Positions 35,317 through 44,210 of a DNA stretch of 64,000 nucleotides are shown piece by piece. How positions within the stretch are numbered: position 1 is the stretch's first letter; each line of letters begins with the position of its first letter. Position numbers and translations under genes: made by a program. The notes under the pieces are model-generated. The model made no database searches and was not told where the DNA came from. It saw only the letters and a program-made list of their open reading frames with translations. This DNA is from Pseudomonas sp. dw_358. Lineage in GTDB: Bacteria; Pseudomonadota; Gammaproteobacteria; Pseudomonadales; Pseudomonadaceae. Location of the stretch: positions 1-64,000 of the forward strand of contig NZ_JAAVUX010000018.1 of assembly GCF_018449655.1 (NCBI RefSeq). The letters run 5' to 3'.

Positions 35317-36981
35317 TCAGTCCTGACCCGGATCACGGGAAGTGTTGTTGGTCGAGCGGTAGGCGTCCGGCTGGTTGTCCTTGAGACGACCGCGGATCAA
35401 CGCTTCGGGATGGCGACCCAGGAAGTCCGTGAGGGTCCGCACCGAGCGCGCGGTACGCTGCACTTCATCCATGGCCTGGCTCAGTTCCTGACGCTGAGGC
35501 GAGTCTTCGGCAAATGTGCTGTTGGCACTGGCCAGGGTCTTGCGGGTCTGCTCCAGGGTATCGCGCATTTGCGGCAACACATCGCCATTGACCTGCTTGA
35601 GGGTCTTCTGCAGCTCGGTCAGGTTGCCATTGAGGTTCGCCGCAATCTGGTCGATCGGCAGCTTGCTGACCTTGTCGACGAAGCTCTGCAGTTGCTCCTG
35701 CAACTTGTCCAGACTGCCCGGCACCGTGGGCACTTCCAACGGACGCGCGGTGAGGTCGAATTTCACCGGTTTGGCGTCTGGCACGAAGCTCATGGAGATA
35801 TACAGCTGGCCGGTCAGGATGTTGGCGCTGCGGGCCTGCGCGCGCAAGCCATGCGCCACGAACTGGCCCAGCAAAACGGCAGACTTGGCGTCGTCATCGT
35901 CGGCGATCTCCTGCAACAGTTTCTCATGCACCTTGCCCAGGCGGCTGGGGTAGATGACAGCACCGATCATGGTCGGGAAGGTCTGGTTCCTTTCGTCGTA
36001 GTCCAGGTCCACCGACACCACCCGGCCGATATTCACCCCCAGGAATTCCACTGGCGCATTGACGGCCAGGCCCCGCAGGGCCTGATCGAAGCGCATCTTG
36101 ATATAACGCGGTGCGCCGTCCGGTGGCGCCAGCGCGGCCTCCTGATCGCCGAACAGAGTGAACTGCGCGCCAGGGTCGGCCTGGACGGGTTTCGGGCTGT
36201 ACTTGGGCTCGATGAAGGCGATCCCGCCCGACACAATGGACGACACCGATTCGGTGTTCACCTTCAGGCCATTGGCGCCGAGGCTGATGTCCACGCCGCT
36301 GGCGTTCCAGAAACGCGTGTCTGTGGTCACGTATTGGTCGTTGGGCGCATTGACGAAAATATCGACGTCGACGCTTTTGCCGTCCTTGGCCAGTGCGTAA
36401 GACACCACCTGCCCCACCGGGATTCGCCGGTAATAGACCGCCGAGCCGATGTCCAGTGAACCGAGGTCATCGGTGTGCAGGGTGAACCGCCTGCCCTGCT
36501 GGCCATAGGTGACCGGCGGTGGCGTTTCCAGGCCGACGAAATCCTTCTCGGTGTTCGAGTCTGAACCGGCATCGGCGCCGATGAAGGCACCAGACAGCAG
36601 GGTATCGACCCCGGAGATACCGCCGGCGCCAATACGCGGACGCACCACCCAGAACCGCGAGTCCTTGGCCGTGAAGGACTTGGCGGTCTGGTTGAGCTGC
36701 AAAGTCACCTCGACATGACTGCGGTCATCGCTCAGGGATATGGCCGTGACGATGCCGATGACCACGTTCTTGTACTTGACCTGGGTCTTGTTGGCCTCCA
36801 GGCCCTCGGCGGTCTGGAAACTCACCTGGATGGTCGGACCGGCCGACAGCGCGTTATGCACCACCATCGACAGCCCGATCAGCGCGGCCACGATCGGCAC
36901 GATCCACACCAGCGACACGTTGAATCGCCGGCGGCGTATTTCCGGGTTACTCGGCACCGGGGTGGAACCTGAATCAGTCAT
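35317..36981 (-). CDS. pqiB: MCE-family paraquat-inducible protein B
   Basis: The 554-residue protein has one N-terminal membrane helix (VSLVWIVPIVAALIGLSMVV) and three MCE/MlaD domains, each with a VxYKxVxIGxV-like start (KYKNVVIGIVTAI, YYRRIPVGQVVSY, EFLGVNIGRVVSV). A long C-terminal helical region follows. It forms a periplasm-spanning lipid-transport tube. Its start overlaps the preceding pqiA-type gene by 8 bp, which implies coupled translation. Confidence 0.92.
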   Translation of the reverse strand: MTDSGSTPVPSNPEIRRRRFNVSLVWIVPIVAALIGLSMVVHNALSAGPTIQVSFQTAEGLEANKTQVKYKNVVIGIVTAISLSDDRSHVEVTLQLNQTAKSFTAKDSRFWVVRPRIGAGGISGVDTLLSGAFIGADAGSDSNTEKDFVGLETPPPVTYGQQGRRFTLHTDDLGSLDIGSAVYYRRIPVGQVVSYALAKDGKSVDVDIFVNAPNDQYVTTDTRFWNASGVDISLGANGLKVNTESVSSIVSGGIAFIEPKYSPKPVQADPGAQFTLFGDQEAALAPPDGAPRYIKMRFDQALRGLAVNAPVEFLGVNIGRVVSVDLDYDERNQTFPTMIGAVIYPSRLGKVHEKLLQEIADDDDAKSAVLLGQFVAHGLRAQARSANILTGQLYISMSFVPDAKPVKFDLTARPLEVPTVPGSLDKLQEQLQSFVDKVSKLPIDQIAANLNGNLTELQKTLKQVNGDVLPQMRDTLEQTRKTLASANSTFAEDSPQRQELSQAMDEVQRTARSVRTLTDFLGRHPEALIRGRLKDNQPDAYRSTNNTSRDPGQD

Positions 36982-37588
36982 CTGTTACCTCTGCATCCCA
37001 GATAAGCCTAGGGTCGAAACTCATCGCCGCCAGCATTGTAAACACCACCACCATTCCGAAGAACAGAATCCCCAGCCGTGGGTCGATGCTACTCAACGAG
37101 CGAAATTGCACCAGCGCGGCCACCAGGGCCACCACCAGCACATCGAGCATCGACCAATAGCCGATCACTTCGATCAGCCGAAAAAGTTTGCTGCGCTCGC
37201 GCATGGCCCACTGGCTGCGGCGCTGGCAACTGATCAACAAGGTGCCCAGCACCAGAAACTTGATGCAGGGCACGGCGACGCTGGCAATGAAGATCAGCAG
37301 CGCCAGGTCCCAGGAGCCGCTGTGCCAGAACTCGATGACACCGCTCATGATGGTGTTTTCACTGGCACTGCCAAAAATGCTTGTGTACATCACCGGCAAA
37401 AGGTTGGCGGGGACATAACAGATCAACGCAGCGATCAGAAATGCCCACGTGCGGGACAGGCTGTCCGGTTTGCGCCGGTGCAGGGTCGATTCACAGCGTG
37501 GGCATGCCTGGGACTCGGCCTGGCAGGCCAGGCTGCAGGTGTGGCAGAGCGTCAGGTCGAGGTCGCGGGCAAAGGGCGGGAGGCTCAT
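36974..37588 (-). CDS. pqiA: PqiA-type membrane protein, C-terminal-half homologue
   Basis: The 204-residue protein has two zinc-ribbon CxxC pairs (LCHTCSLACQ, CPRCES) and four membrane segments, with a PANLLPVMY motif. It corresponds to one half of E. coli PqiA. It overlaps the upstream half-gene by 4 bp and pqiB by 8 bp. Two overlapping genes thus make what is one polypeptide in enterics. Confidence 0.85.
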   Translation of the reverse strand: MSLPPFARDLDLTLCHTCSLACQAESQACPRCESTLHRRKPDSLSRTWAFLIAALICYVPANLLPVMYTSIFGSASENTIMSGVIEFWHSGSWDLALLIFIASVAVPCIKFLVLGTLLISCQRRSQWAMRERSKLFRLIEVIGYWSMLDVLVVALVAALVQFRSLSSIDPRLGILFFGMVVVFTMLAAMSFDPRLIWDAEVTDD

Positions 37589-38193
37589 GGGATGCGGTCC
37601 TCCAGGTCATCCCACAGGCGCCGTACCTGTTTGCCGGAAATCAGCAAAATCAGTACCGTGAGCATGGCCAGCGCCCACAAGCCCACGCCGGGGTGCACGT
37701 CGAGCATGCCGGAAAGCTTGACGATGGCAACCAGTATGCCCAGCAGACACACTTCCAGCATGCTCCAGGGCCGCAGGTGTTCGAGGGCACGCATGCACCG
37801 TCGAAAGCCGGGCGCCGCATGACCGCCCAAGGCAAAGCTCAGGACCCAGCACAACAGAATGATCTGCAGCATCGGCGCCAGAATGATTGCCAGGCCCGCC
37901 ACCGCCGCGATCAGGGTGATGCGCCCTTGCGCCAGCGCCTCCACTGACTCCCACAGCGTGGCGCCGTTGCTCATGCCCTGCAGGCTGATGGTGATCACCG
38001 GAAAGACATTGGCGAAGACGAACAGGATCGCCGCGGAAATGGCCAGCGCCAGTTGCTGCTGGATGCTCAAGCGGCCGCCATGTTCGAGAATCGCGCCACA
38101 GCGGGCGCACCGGGACGCCTCGCCGCGCACCAGCGGCACAGGGGCATACACCGAATCACAGTGCTCGCAGATAATCCAGTCAGGACCGCTCAT
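37585..38193 (-). CDS. pqiA: PqiA-type membrane protein, N-terminal-half homologue
   Basis: The 202-residue protein has zinc-ribbon CxxC pairs (ICEHCDSVY, CARCGA) and four membrane helices with FANVFPVITISLQG, the first PqiA repeat. ATG 38193 follows CAGGAGAG. The frame extends 33 bases upstream without support. It is the first gene of the pqi operon and probably forms the inner-membrane partner of PqiB together with the next product. Confidence 0.85.
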   Translation of the reverse strand: MSGPDWIICEHCDSVYAPVPLVRGEASRCARCGAILEHGGRLSIQQQLALAISAAILFVFANVFPVITISLQGMSNGATLWESVEALAQGRITLIAAVAGLAIILAPMLQIILLCWVLSFALGGHAAPGFRRCMRALEHLRPWSMLEVCLLGILVAIVKLSGMLDVHPGVGLWALAMLTVLILLISGKQVRRLWDDLEDRIP

Positions 38194-38424
38194 GACCGCT
38201 CTCCTGACATGCGTCGTTCCTGGCAAGTTTGTCGAATAGGCGCAAGTAAGGCGTCACCAGCACGATGGATAACAAGAAGACACAGTATTTTTCGAACTGA
38301 GCCCACCGACACAAGCGCGTGAGGTGGGCATGGGCTGCGCATAGAGACGGCAAGAGTACCGCTCATCCAGAATGATTGCGACCACTTGGTTGATACAATT
38401 GCCGCGTTTCGCGAACGGCTTCTC

Positions 38425-38444
38425 GTGCAGGAATTTTCCTGCAC
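38425..38444 (-). terminator. Hairpin after the single-domain response regulator
   Basis: GTGCAGGA pairs with TCCTGCAC around a 4-nt AT loop, 16 bp after the stop. There is no T-run, so function is uncertain. Confidence 0.45.
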
Positions 38445-38460
38445 ATCAAAGACTTCTGAC

Positions 38461-38895
38461 CTACAGGTTATGCAAAGTCGGTGCGTCCAGGCCCAAGGCT
38501 TTTTCGACCCCGTCGATCATCTGGCCGATGGTCCAGGGTTTACGGATAAAAGTGACCACGTGCTTGACCCCGGAACTTTCCGGCGTTTCGTGGCCAGACA
38601 TCACCAGAATAGGAATCTGCGGCCACTGGTCACCCGAACGATTGGACAATTCGGCACCGTCAATGCTGCCCGGCATCCGGATATCGGTCAGCAGCAACCC
38701 CACCTGGTCGGCCTGGGCCTCGAGAAACGCCATGGCCTGGTCGGCATTTTCCATAGGGTGGGTGGTAAAGCCCTCCCCTTGCAGAATTTCGCAGACGAAG
38801 TCACGGATGATCGGTTCGTCTTCAACCACCAGTATCAAGCCACCTGTGTGCTGGGGTCGTTCCATCGAAGTCAGGGTCATGTTCATCATTTCCAT
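38461..38895 (-). CDS. Single-domain response regulator (CheY-like receiver)
   Basis: The 144-residue protein is essentially a receiver: VVEDEP acidic pair, phosphoacceptor in LLLTDIRMPG, the switch Ser in LVMSGHE and lysine in FIRKPWT. There is no output domain, so it signals by protein contact or as a phosphate sink. The ATG at 38895 has GGAGG upstream. No kinase gene adjoins it. Confidence 0.88.
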   Translation of the reverse strand: MEMMNMTLTSMERPQHTGGLILVVEDEPIIRDFVCEILQGEGFTTHPMENADQAMAFLEAQADQVGLLLTDIRMPGSIDGAELSNRSGDQWPQIPILVMSGHETPESSGVKHVVTFIRKPWTIGQMIDGVEKALGLDAPTLHNL

Positions 38896-39155
38896 CGTCT
38901 GCCTCCCCGACTGCGCCGAGGTTCGTCATTGTCACCATGCTGTGAGCGAAACAAACGCCGGAAATTCAATTTAAAAAGCGCTAAATCAATCACGTATCGA
39001 CTGACCGGTAGCAGGCGGGCTGCATGGCGGGCCGGTCATCGCCAAATTGTATAAACACGCTTACAAAAAAGCGCGAAATGGCATGGAAGCTGCTCCAGTG
39101 TCGGAAAGGCTTTCAAACGTCAGTTAATTGCCACGCCTCAACCAGGAACTGCTCG

Positions 39156-39935
39156 ATGACGACACGTTTTTCATGCACCGGTTGCGGTAAATGCTGCACC
39201 GATCACCATGTTCCACTGACTCTGCCCGAAGCGCGCCGCTGGGCGCTGGGTGGTGGCCAGGTCATTGTGTTGGTGGAAGCTTTCCTGCGTGATGGCGAAG
39301 GCCCGAGCAGCCTGCGCCTGCCTGCCGATCAGCAGGAGCATGCCCGGCGCCGTTCGTTGCCGGTGCTATGCGGACAAGCACCGGCGTTTGTGTCCATCAC
39401 CTTTGCCGCCTTCAATCAAGGCCGCTGCCGCAACCTGATGGCCGACAACCGCTGCGCCATCTACGAGGAGCGGCCGCTGGTCTGTCGCATCTACCCGATG
39501 GAAATCAATCCGCACATCCCGCTGCGCCCCGAGGCCAAGGAGTGCCCCACTGAAGCCTGGGATACCGGCTTGCCGCTGATCCATGGCGGTCGCCTGGTGG
39601 ACACTGAACTGGCCAGTCTGATCGAAGCGTCACGTCAGGCCGACCGTGACCAGATTGCCGCCAAGGGGCTGATCTGCTCGGCACTGGGCATCCGTACCGC
39701 TGCTCTCAAGGGGGATGGCTTTACCACTTACCTGCCGCGCATGGACGCCTTCCTCTTCGCCATGGACCAGGTCGAGCGCAAAGGCTCGGTGCTGAACGAG
39801 GAAGCCGCCAGGGACTGGTCGCTGCACATCCCCGACCCTGAACTGGCGCAACGCCTGGCGCAGACCGGGGCTATGCTCGAAGCATTGCTGAGCAACGATT
39901 GCGTGTTCATCTCGTTGCGCCGCGCGGCGGCTTGA
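39156..39935 (+). CDS. YkgJ-family cysteine-cluster protein
   Basis: The 259-residue protein contains FSCTGCGKCCTDHHVPLT at the N-terminus and NRCAIYEERPLVCRIYPMEI, the eight-cysteine pattern that may bind zinc or an iron-sulfur cluster. ATG 39156 follows CAGGA. The frame is open further upstream but the conserved pattern begins here. Function unknown. It is a longer paralogue of the 31351 protein. Confidence 0.85.
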   Translation: MTTRFSCTGCGKCCTDHHVPLTLPEARRWALGGGQVIVLVEAFLRDGEGPSSLRLPADQQEHARRRSLPVLCGQAPAFVSITFAAFNQGRCRNLMADNRCAIYEERPLVCRIYPMEINPHIPLRPEAKECPTEAWDTGLPLIHGGRLVDTELASLIEASRQADRDQIAAKGLICSALGIRTAALKGDGFTTYLPRMDAFLFAMDQVERKGSVLNEEAARDWSLHIPDPELAQRLAQTGAMLEALLSNDCVFISLRRAAA

Positions 39936-40011
39936 GTCGGGCACGTTGCCGCCTGCTTCGTGACCGGGGTCGGCTCTGCCGGTTGCGTGACACTTTGGGG
40001 TTTCCCACAGC

Positions 40012-40036
40012 GGTGAACTTCGCTGTCGAGTTCACC
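40012..40036 (+). terminator. Inverted repeat downstream of the cysteine-cluster gene
   Basis: GGTGAACT pairs with AGTTCACC around a 9-nt loop, 76 bp after the stop. The lack of a T-run makes its role uncertain. Confidence 0.35.
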
Positions 40037-40192
40037 CCTGCGCGAGCAACAACTTTTTGCCCGCCCATGGTTCAAAGGGTAACGCCAGCTCCCCGGTTTG
40101 GTGCATCGGTAACTGTTCGATGACCACGTCGCGCCCACTATCTTCTGAAAAACACCTTGTTTTTCATTGGCTTGAAACACCAAACGGAAAGC

Positions 40193-40208
40193 TGGCGTCC
40201 AAATTGCT
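40193..40208 (+). promoter_or_regulatory. Sigma54-type -24/-12 promoter
   Basis: TGGC-N7-TTGCT (TGGCGTCCAAATTGCT) has the invariant GG and GC elements at exact spacing, although ACG after TGGC is not conserved. It is 93 bp upstream of the binding-protein gene, with operator-like repeats just after it. A nitrogen-regulated amino-acid importer fits sigma54 control. Confidence 0.55.
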
Positions 40209-40211
40209 TTC

Positions 40212-40235
40212 AGTATGTACACGCCTGTATGTACA
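40212..40235. promoter_or_regulatory. Tandem HutC/GntR-type operator sites
   Basis: TGTATGTACA (40226-40235) fits TGTA-N2-TACA, and AGTATGTACA (40212-40221) differs by one base. The copies are 14 bp apart and lie at or just after the predicted start of the sigma54 promoter. This is the site type used by the GntR-family repressor HutC of Pseudomonas. No gntR-type gene lies in the window. Confidence 0.5.
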
Positions 40236-40301
40236 AGCATAGGGGAGTGCTTTTTCCGGCACCTTCACAGACGAATTCATAGACCAGCAGGAACGACAAC
40301 G

Positions 40302-41159
40302 ATGTCCAGAAAAATCGCTTGGTGGGGCTCGGCAGTATTTGGTTTGGCGGTAGTGGCGGGCTTGCCGCTGGCGCAGGCCAAGGAGTGGACGTCGGTGAAT
40401 ATCGCGACCGAAGGCTCTTACGAGCCGTGGAACCTGACCTTGCCCGGGGGCAAGATCAGTGGCTTCGAGCCCGAGCTGATGGACGTGCTGTGCGAGCGCA
40501 TGAAGCTCAAGTGCAACGTCGCTGTGCAGAATTGGGATGGCATGATCGCCAGTCTCAATGCCGGCAAGTTCGATGTGTTGATGGACGCCATCGTCATCAC
40601 CGACGAACGCAAGCAGGTCATGGATTTCTCGGTGCCCTATGCCCGCACTCCCGCCAGTTTCGTGGCCCTGAAGGCTGACCTGCTGCCCGGCAAGTCCGGG
40701 CCGGCCGGTGCTCTGAGCCTGGATCTGGATGCCACCCATACCAAGGCATCGATTGCCAACCTTCACAAGGCGCTGGACGGCAAGACCATCGGCATTGCCT
40801 CGGGCACCGTCTACACCGCGTTCATCGACGAGCAATTCAAGGACGTCGCCACCGTGCGCGAATACAACTCCTCGGCCGAGGCCGTGCTCGACCTGCAAGC
40901 CGGGCGCATCGACGTGGTGTTCGATGACGTGACCTTTCTCGATTCGCTGATGGCCAAACCCGAGAACAAGGACCTCGCCTACACCGGCCCGCAGATCAAG
41001 GGCCCGATCTTCGGTGAAGGCGAAGCCCTGGGCTTTCGCAAGCAGGACACCGACCTCAAAGCCCGCTTTGATGCCGAATTGCAGAAAGCCATGGCTGACG
41101 GCACCGTCAAGAAACTCAGCGAAAAATGGTTCAAGGTGGACCTGACGCCAGGCGCCTGA
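40302..41159 (+). CDS. Periplasmic basic-amino-acid/opine-type binding protein
   Basis: The 285-residue SBP_bac_3 protein has a signal peptide (MSRKIAWWGSAVFGLAVVAG to AQA). SVNIATEGSYEPWNLTLPGG, GFEPELMDVLCERMKLKC and NWDGMIASLNAGKFDVLMDA are close to the ArgT/HisJ/OccT pattern. Two cysteines (C68 and C75 region) match the conserved disulfide of that group. ATG 40302 follows CAGGAA. It heads a four-gene importer operon. The ligand is probably a cationic or imidazole amino acid or related opine. Confidence 0.86.
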   Translation: MSRKIAWWGSAVFGLAVVAGLPLAQAKEWTSVNIATEGSYEPWNLTLPGGKISGFEPELMDVLCERMKLKCNVAVQNWDGMIASLNAGKFDVLMDAIVITDERKQVMDFSVPYARTPASFVALKADLLPGKSGPAGALSLDLDATHTKASIANLHKALDGKTIGIASGTVYTAFIDEQFKDVATVREYNSSAEAVLDLQAGRIDVVFDDVTFLDSLMAKPENKDLAYTGPQIKGPIFGEGEALGFRKQDTDLKARFDAELQKAMADGTVKKLSEKWFKVDLTPGA

Positions 41160-41225
41160 CCGCCCGTGCCCCTTGGCGGCCGGGTTGATCCTGGCCGCTT
41201 CCTTCGCAGAGGCAATAGGTGAACC

Positions 41226-41942
41226 ATGAATATTCTGCAACTGCTCAGTTTCGGTGACACTGGCTGGGGCATGGCACTGCTCAAGGCCACCGGCATGACC
41301 CTGGTGCTGACTCTGGCCGCACTCTGCGTCGGCGCCGTGTTCGGTAGCCTGGTGGCCACGGCCAAACTGTCCCGGCGGCGCCTGCTGCGGGTGCTCGGAG
41401 ACCTCTATTCGATTCTGTTTCGGGGCATCCCGGAATTGCTGATCATCTATCTCTTCTATTTCGGCGGGGCCAGCGTGGTCTCCGCCGTCGGTCACTGGTT
41501 TGGCGCCGAAGGCTATATTGACGTGCCGCCGTTTCTGGTGGGCGCCATCGCCGTCGGCCTGATCAGTGGCTCCTATCAAGCCGAAGTGTTTCGCGGCGCC
41601 TTTCTCGCGGTCAACAAGGGCGAATTGGAGGCCGCGCTGGCGATCGGCATGCCCAAGGCGCTGCGGGTACGCCGGGTGCTGATCCCGCAGATCCTGCGCT
41701 ACGCCTTGCCGGGGCTGGGCAACGTCATGCAAATGAGCCTCAAGGACTCGGCACTGATCTCTGTGATCGGCCTGGTGGAGTTGATGCGTGCCAGCCAGGT
41801 GGCGGCCGGGTCGACCCGTCAGTACTTCACCTTCTATATCGTTGGCGGGGCCCTGTATCTGGTGCTGACCGGGCTCTCCGGACGCCTGTTCAACCTGGCC
41901 GAGGCGCGGGTTCAACGCACCCAACGCCGCGCGCAGCCTTAG
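41226..41942 (+). CDS. Amino-acid ABC permease (HisQ/OccQ type)
   Basis: The 238-residue inner-membrane permease has five predicted helices, the early FRGIPELLIIYLFYFGG motif and the EAA loop EAALAIGMPKALRVRRVLIPQ. The first gene after the binding protein is normally HisQ-like, and its partner follows 9 bp later. The pair should form a heterodimeric channel. Confidence 0.88.
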   Translation: MNILQLLSFGDTGWGMALLKATGMTLVLTLAALCVGAVFGSLVATAKLSRRRLLRVLGDLYSILFRGIPELLIIYLFYFGGASVVSAVGHWFGAEGYIDVPPFLVGAIAVGLISGSYQAEVFRGAFLAVNKGELEAALAIGMPKALRVRRVLIPQILRYALPGLGNVMQMSLKDSALISVIGLVELMRASQVAAGSTRQYFTFYIVGGALYLVLTGLSGRLFNLAEARVQRTQRRAQP

Positions 41943-41951
41943 GAGCCTTCG

Positions 41952-42689
41952 ATGATCGATTTCCCCTTTTTGGCCGACACGCTCCTCAAGCTGCTGGGCG
42001 CCTTGCCCACCACGCTGGAGCTGTTTTTCGGCTCCCTGGCACTGGGTCTGCTGCTGTCGCTGGGGATCGTCGCCATGCGCGTGAGCCGCTGGCGGTGGCC
42101 CAGCTACCCGGCGCGCTTCTACATCATGCTGTTTCGCGGCACGCCGCTGCTGGTGCAAATGTTCCTGATTTATTACGGCCTGGGCCAGTTCCCCGTGGTC
42201 CGCGAGAGTTTCGCCTGGGTGGTGCTGCGCTCGCCCTTCGGCTGCGCGGTGATATCCCTGGCCCTGTGCACCGCCGGCTACACCGCCGAAATCATCCGTG
42301 GCGGCCTGCAGAGCGTGCCCCACGGGCAGATCGAAGCGGGGCTGGCAATCGGCATGTCGCGTTGGGAGTTGCTTCGCAGGATCATCGCCCCCGTGACCTT
42401 GCGCCAGGCCCTGCCCGCTTATTCCACCGAGGCCATCCTGCTGGTCAAGTCCACGGCCCTGGCCAGCCTGGTCACGGTCTGGGACGTGACCGGGGTGGCG
42501 CAGCAGATCATTCAGCGCACCTACCGGACCATGGAGGTGTTCCTCTGCGCCGCCCTGATCTACCTGGTGCTGAATTTTCTCATCGTGCGCGCCGTCGCCT
42601 GGCTGGAGCACCGTCTGACGCCCCATCTGCGGACCCGCCCGAACAGCCCGGCCGCGCAACCCAAAGCGCCAGAGCCGAGCGCTTCCTGA
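41952..42689 (+). CDS. Amino-acid ABC permease (HisM/OccM type)
   Basis: The 245-residue permease contains LFRGTPLLVQMFLIYYGLGQF, GYTAEIIRGGLQSVPHGQIEAGLAIGM and the EAA-type loop. Its tail is Pro/Ala-rich (about residues 230-245). It lies between the first permease and the ATPase genes in the same operon. Confidence 0.88.
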   Translation: MIDFPFLADTLLKLLGALPTTLELFFGSLALGLLLSLGIVAMRVSRWRWPSYPARFYIMLFRGTPLLVQMFLIYYGLGQFPVVRESFAWVVLRSPFGCAVISLALCTAGYTAEIIRGGLQSVPHGQIEAGLAIGMSRWELLRRIIAPVTLRQALPAYSTEAILLVKSTALASLVTVWDVTGVAQQIIQRTYRTMEVFLCAALIYLVLNFLIVRAVAWLEHRLTPHLRTRPNSPAAQPKAPEPSAS

Positions 42690-42716
42690 CAACCGCTTAC
42701 CGATTTTGGAGTTTTC

Positions 42717-43508
42717 ATGAACAGTGCATCGGCCACCGCGTTGACCGTCAGCAACATCCAGAAGTCATTCGGCCAGACCCATGTGCTCAAAGGCATCTCC
42801 CTGGAAGCGCACAAAGGCGACGTCATTTCCATCCTTGGCGCCAGCGGTTCAGGCAAGAGTACCTTCCTGCGTTGCATCAATCTGCTGGAAACACCGGATG
42901 AAGGCAGCATCAGCCTGGATGGCGAAACCATCGAGATGAAACGCCACCGCGACGGTCGTCTGGTGGCCGGCAATGCTCGCCAGGTCGAGCGCATGCGCAG
43001 CCGCCTGGGCATGGTGTTCCAGAGCTTCAATCTGTGGTCGCACATGACCGTGTTGCAAAACGTCATCGAGGGCCCACTGCGGGTACTCAAACGCTCCCGC
43101 GCCGAATGCGTCGAAGAGGCCGAACAGTTGTTGCACAAGGTGGGCCTGTACGACCGACGCGACTATTACCCTGCCCATCTGTCCGGCGGCCAGCAACAGC
43201 GCGTGGCCATCGCCCGAGCGCTGGCAATGAACCCACAGGTGATGCTGTTCGACGAGCCGACCTCGGCGCTGGACCCGGAACTGGTGGGTGAAGTCCTGCG
43301 GGTGATGCGCTCGCTGGCCGAGGAAGGCCGGACCATGCTGGTGGTCACCCACGAAATGGGCTTCGCCCGTCATGTGTCCAACCGGGTGGTGTTCATGCAG
43401 CACGGGGTGATCGACGCCCAAGGCACCCCGGGGGAGCTGTTCGAGGGTCTGCCGACCGAGGGCTTTCGCAAGTTTGTCGGGGGCCATCAGCAGCGCAACG
43501 GCGAGTAA
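42717..43508 (+). CDS. Amino-acid ABC ATPase (HisP/OccP type)
   Basis: The 263-residue ATPase has Walker A GASGSGKST, LSGGQQQRVAIARALAM, Walker B VMLFDEPTSALD and the switch histidine in VVTHEMGFARHVSNRV. The insertion between strands (ETIEMKRHRDGRLVAGN) is typical of HisP/OccP. It completes a binding protein-Q-M-P operon. No catabolic enzyme is co-transcribed. Confidence 0.92.
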   Translation: MNSASATALTVSNIQKSFGQTHVLKGISLEAHKGDVISILGASGSGKSTFLRCINLLETPDEGSISLDGETIEMKRHRDGRLVAGNARQVERMRSRLGMVFQSFNLWSHMTVLQNVIEGPLRVLKRSRAECVEEAEQLLHKVGLYDRRDYYPAHLSGGQQQRVAIARALAMNPQVMLFDEPTSALDPELVGEVLRVMRSLAEEGRTMLVVTHEMGFARHVSNRVVFMQHGVIDAQGTPGELFEGLPTEGFRKFVGGHQQRNGE

Positions 43509-43602
43509 CCGGCATAGGAAAAAGCTTGTAATAACCCTGTTGCAGCCAGTCCGCCGGCATTAGCGCATAGTTCGGACTTTTTGCAGTCAAGGGGGAAATG
43601 CA

Positions 43603-44133
43603 ATGCGTTGGTTCAAACGGTCCATGGCCGGTCTGGTGCTGGTGACAGCCACCGCTACGGCGCTTGGGCTCCATTATGTGCTGCCCCGACACGAGGTGGT
43701 GTTGGTGACCGGCGTGGAGGTCAAGCGCATCGACAGTCAAGGCGTGATCAACGCCAAGAGCCCGGCGGATGGGCCGACTCGGGATGTCTATTTCATCAAT
43801 ACTCAACACCCGGACACCGGCAAAGTGGTGGTCTATCGCAACGAAGACACCGGCTGGCGCTTCCCCTGGTACCTCAAATTCGACGCCGCCGACCTGCAGG
43901 CCAAGGCCCAGGGCTATTCGCGAGACACCGAGCAACTGGCGCTGATTCGTCACTATGGCTGGCGTATTCAGATCCTGTCGATGTTTGCCAACATCACCCA
44001 CATCGAAGCGGTCAGTAGCCGCGCCGAGCCGCTTCCCTGGTTCAATAGCCTGTTCGCCGCGGGCGTGCTGGGCGCGGTCGGGGCGGCCACCTTGGCCATC
44101 CGCCGACAGGGGCGCCGCAGGCGCGCCAAGTAG
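43603..44133 (+). CDS. DUF1523-type membrane protein
   Basis: The 176-residue protein has an N-terminal helix (MAGLVLVTATATALGLHYVL), a periplasmic domain with RHEVVLVTGVEVKRID, NTQHPDTGKVVVYRNEDTGW and FPWYLKFDAADLQA, and a C-terminal helix (FAAGVLGAVGAATLAI) followed by a basic tail. The pattern fits DUF1523. Function unknown. It ends just before a strong bidirectional terminator. Confidence 0.78.
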   Translation: MRWFKRSMAGLVLVTATATALGLHYVLPRHEVVLVTGVEVKRIDSQGVINAKSPADGPTRDVYFINTQHPDTGKVVVYRNEDTGWRFPWYLKFDAADLQAKAQGYSRDTEQLALIRHYGWRIQILSMFANITHIEAVSSRAEPLPWFNSLFAAGVLGAVGAATLAIRRQGRRRRAK

Positions 44134-44158
44134 GGAGTTGCCCGTTACGTCATCCACA

Positions 44159-44191
44159 AAAAAAGCCCCTGCAGGTGGCAGGGGCTTTTTT
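44159..44191. terminator. Rho-independent bidirectional terminator
   Basis: AAAAA-GCCCCTGC-AGGTG-GCAGGGGC-TTTTTT: an 8-bp GC stem with A/T runs on both sides, serving the DUF1523 gene and the convergent ter operon. Confidence 0.9.
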
Positions 44192-44210
44192 GGCCTATGT
44201 TGAACGCCGA

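Larger units (their letters stand above)
39936..40301. other. Regulatory intergenic region
   Basis: It holds a hairpin (40012-40036), a sigma54-type promoter (40193-40208) and two operator-like repeats (40212-40235) before the importer operon. No small gene was recognised. Confidence 0.5.

Noticed and set aside
40164..42692. 842-codon minus-strand open frame across the amino-acid importer
   Set aside because: The amino-acid composition is typical of antisense shadows (Gln, His, Gly-rich), and it overlaps three well-supported transporter genes.
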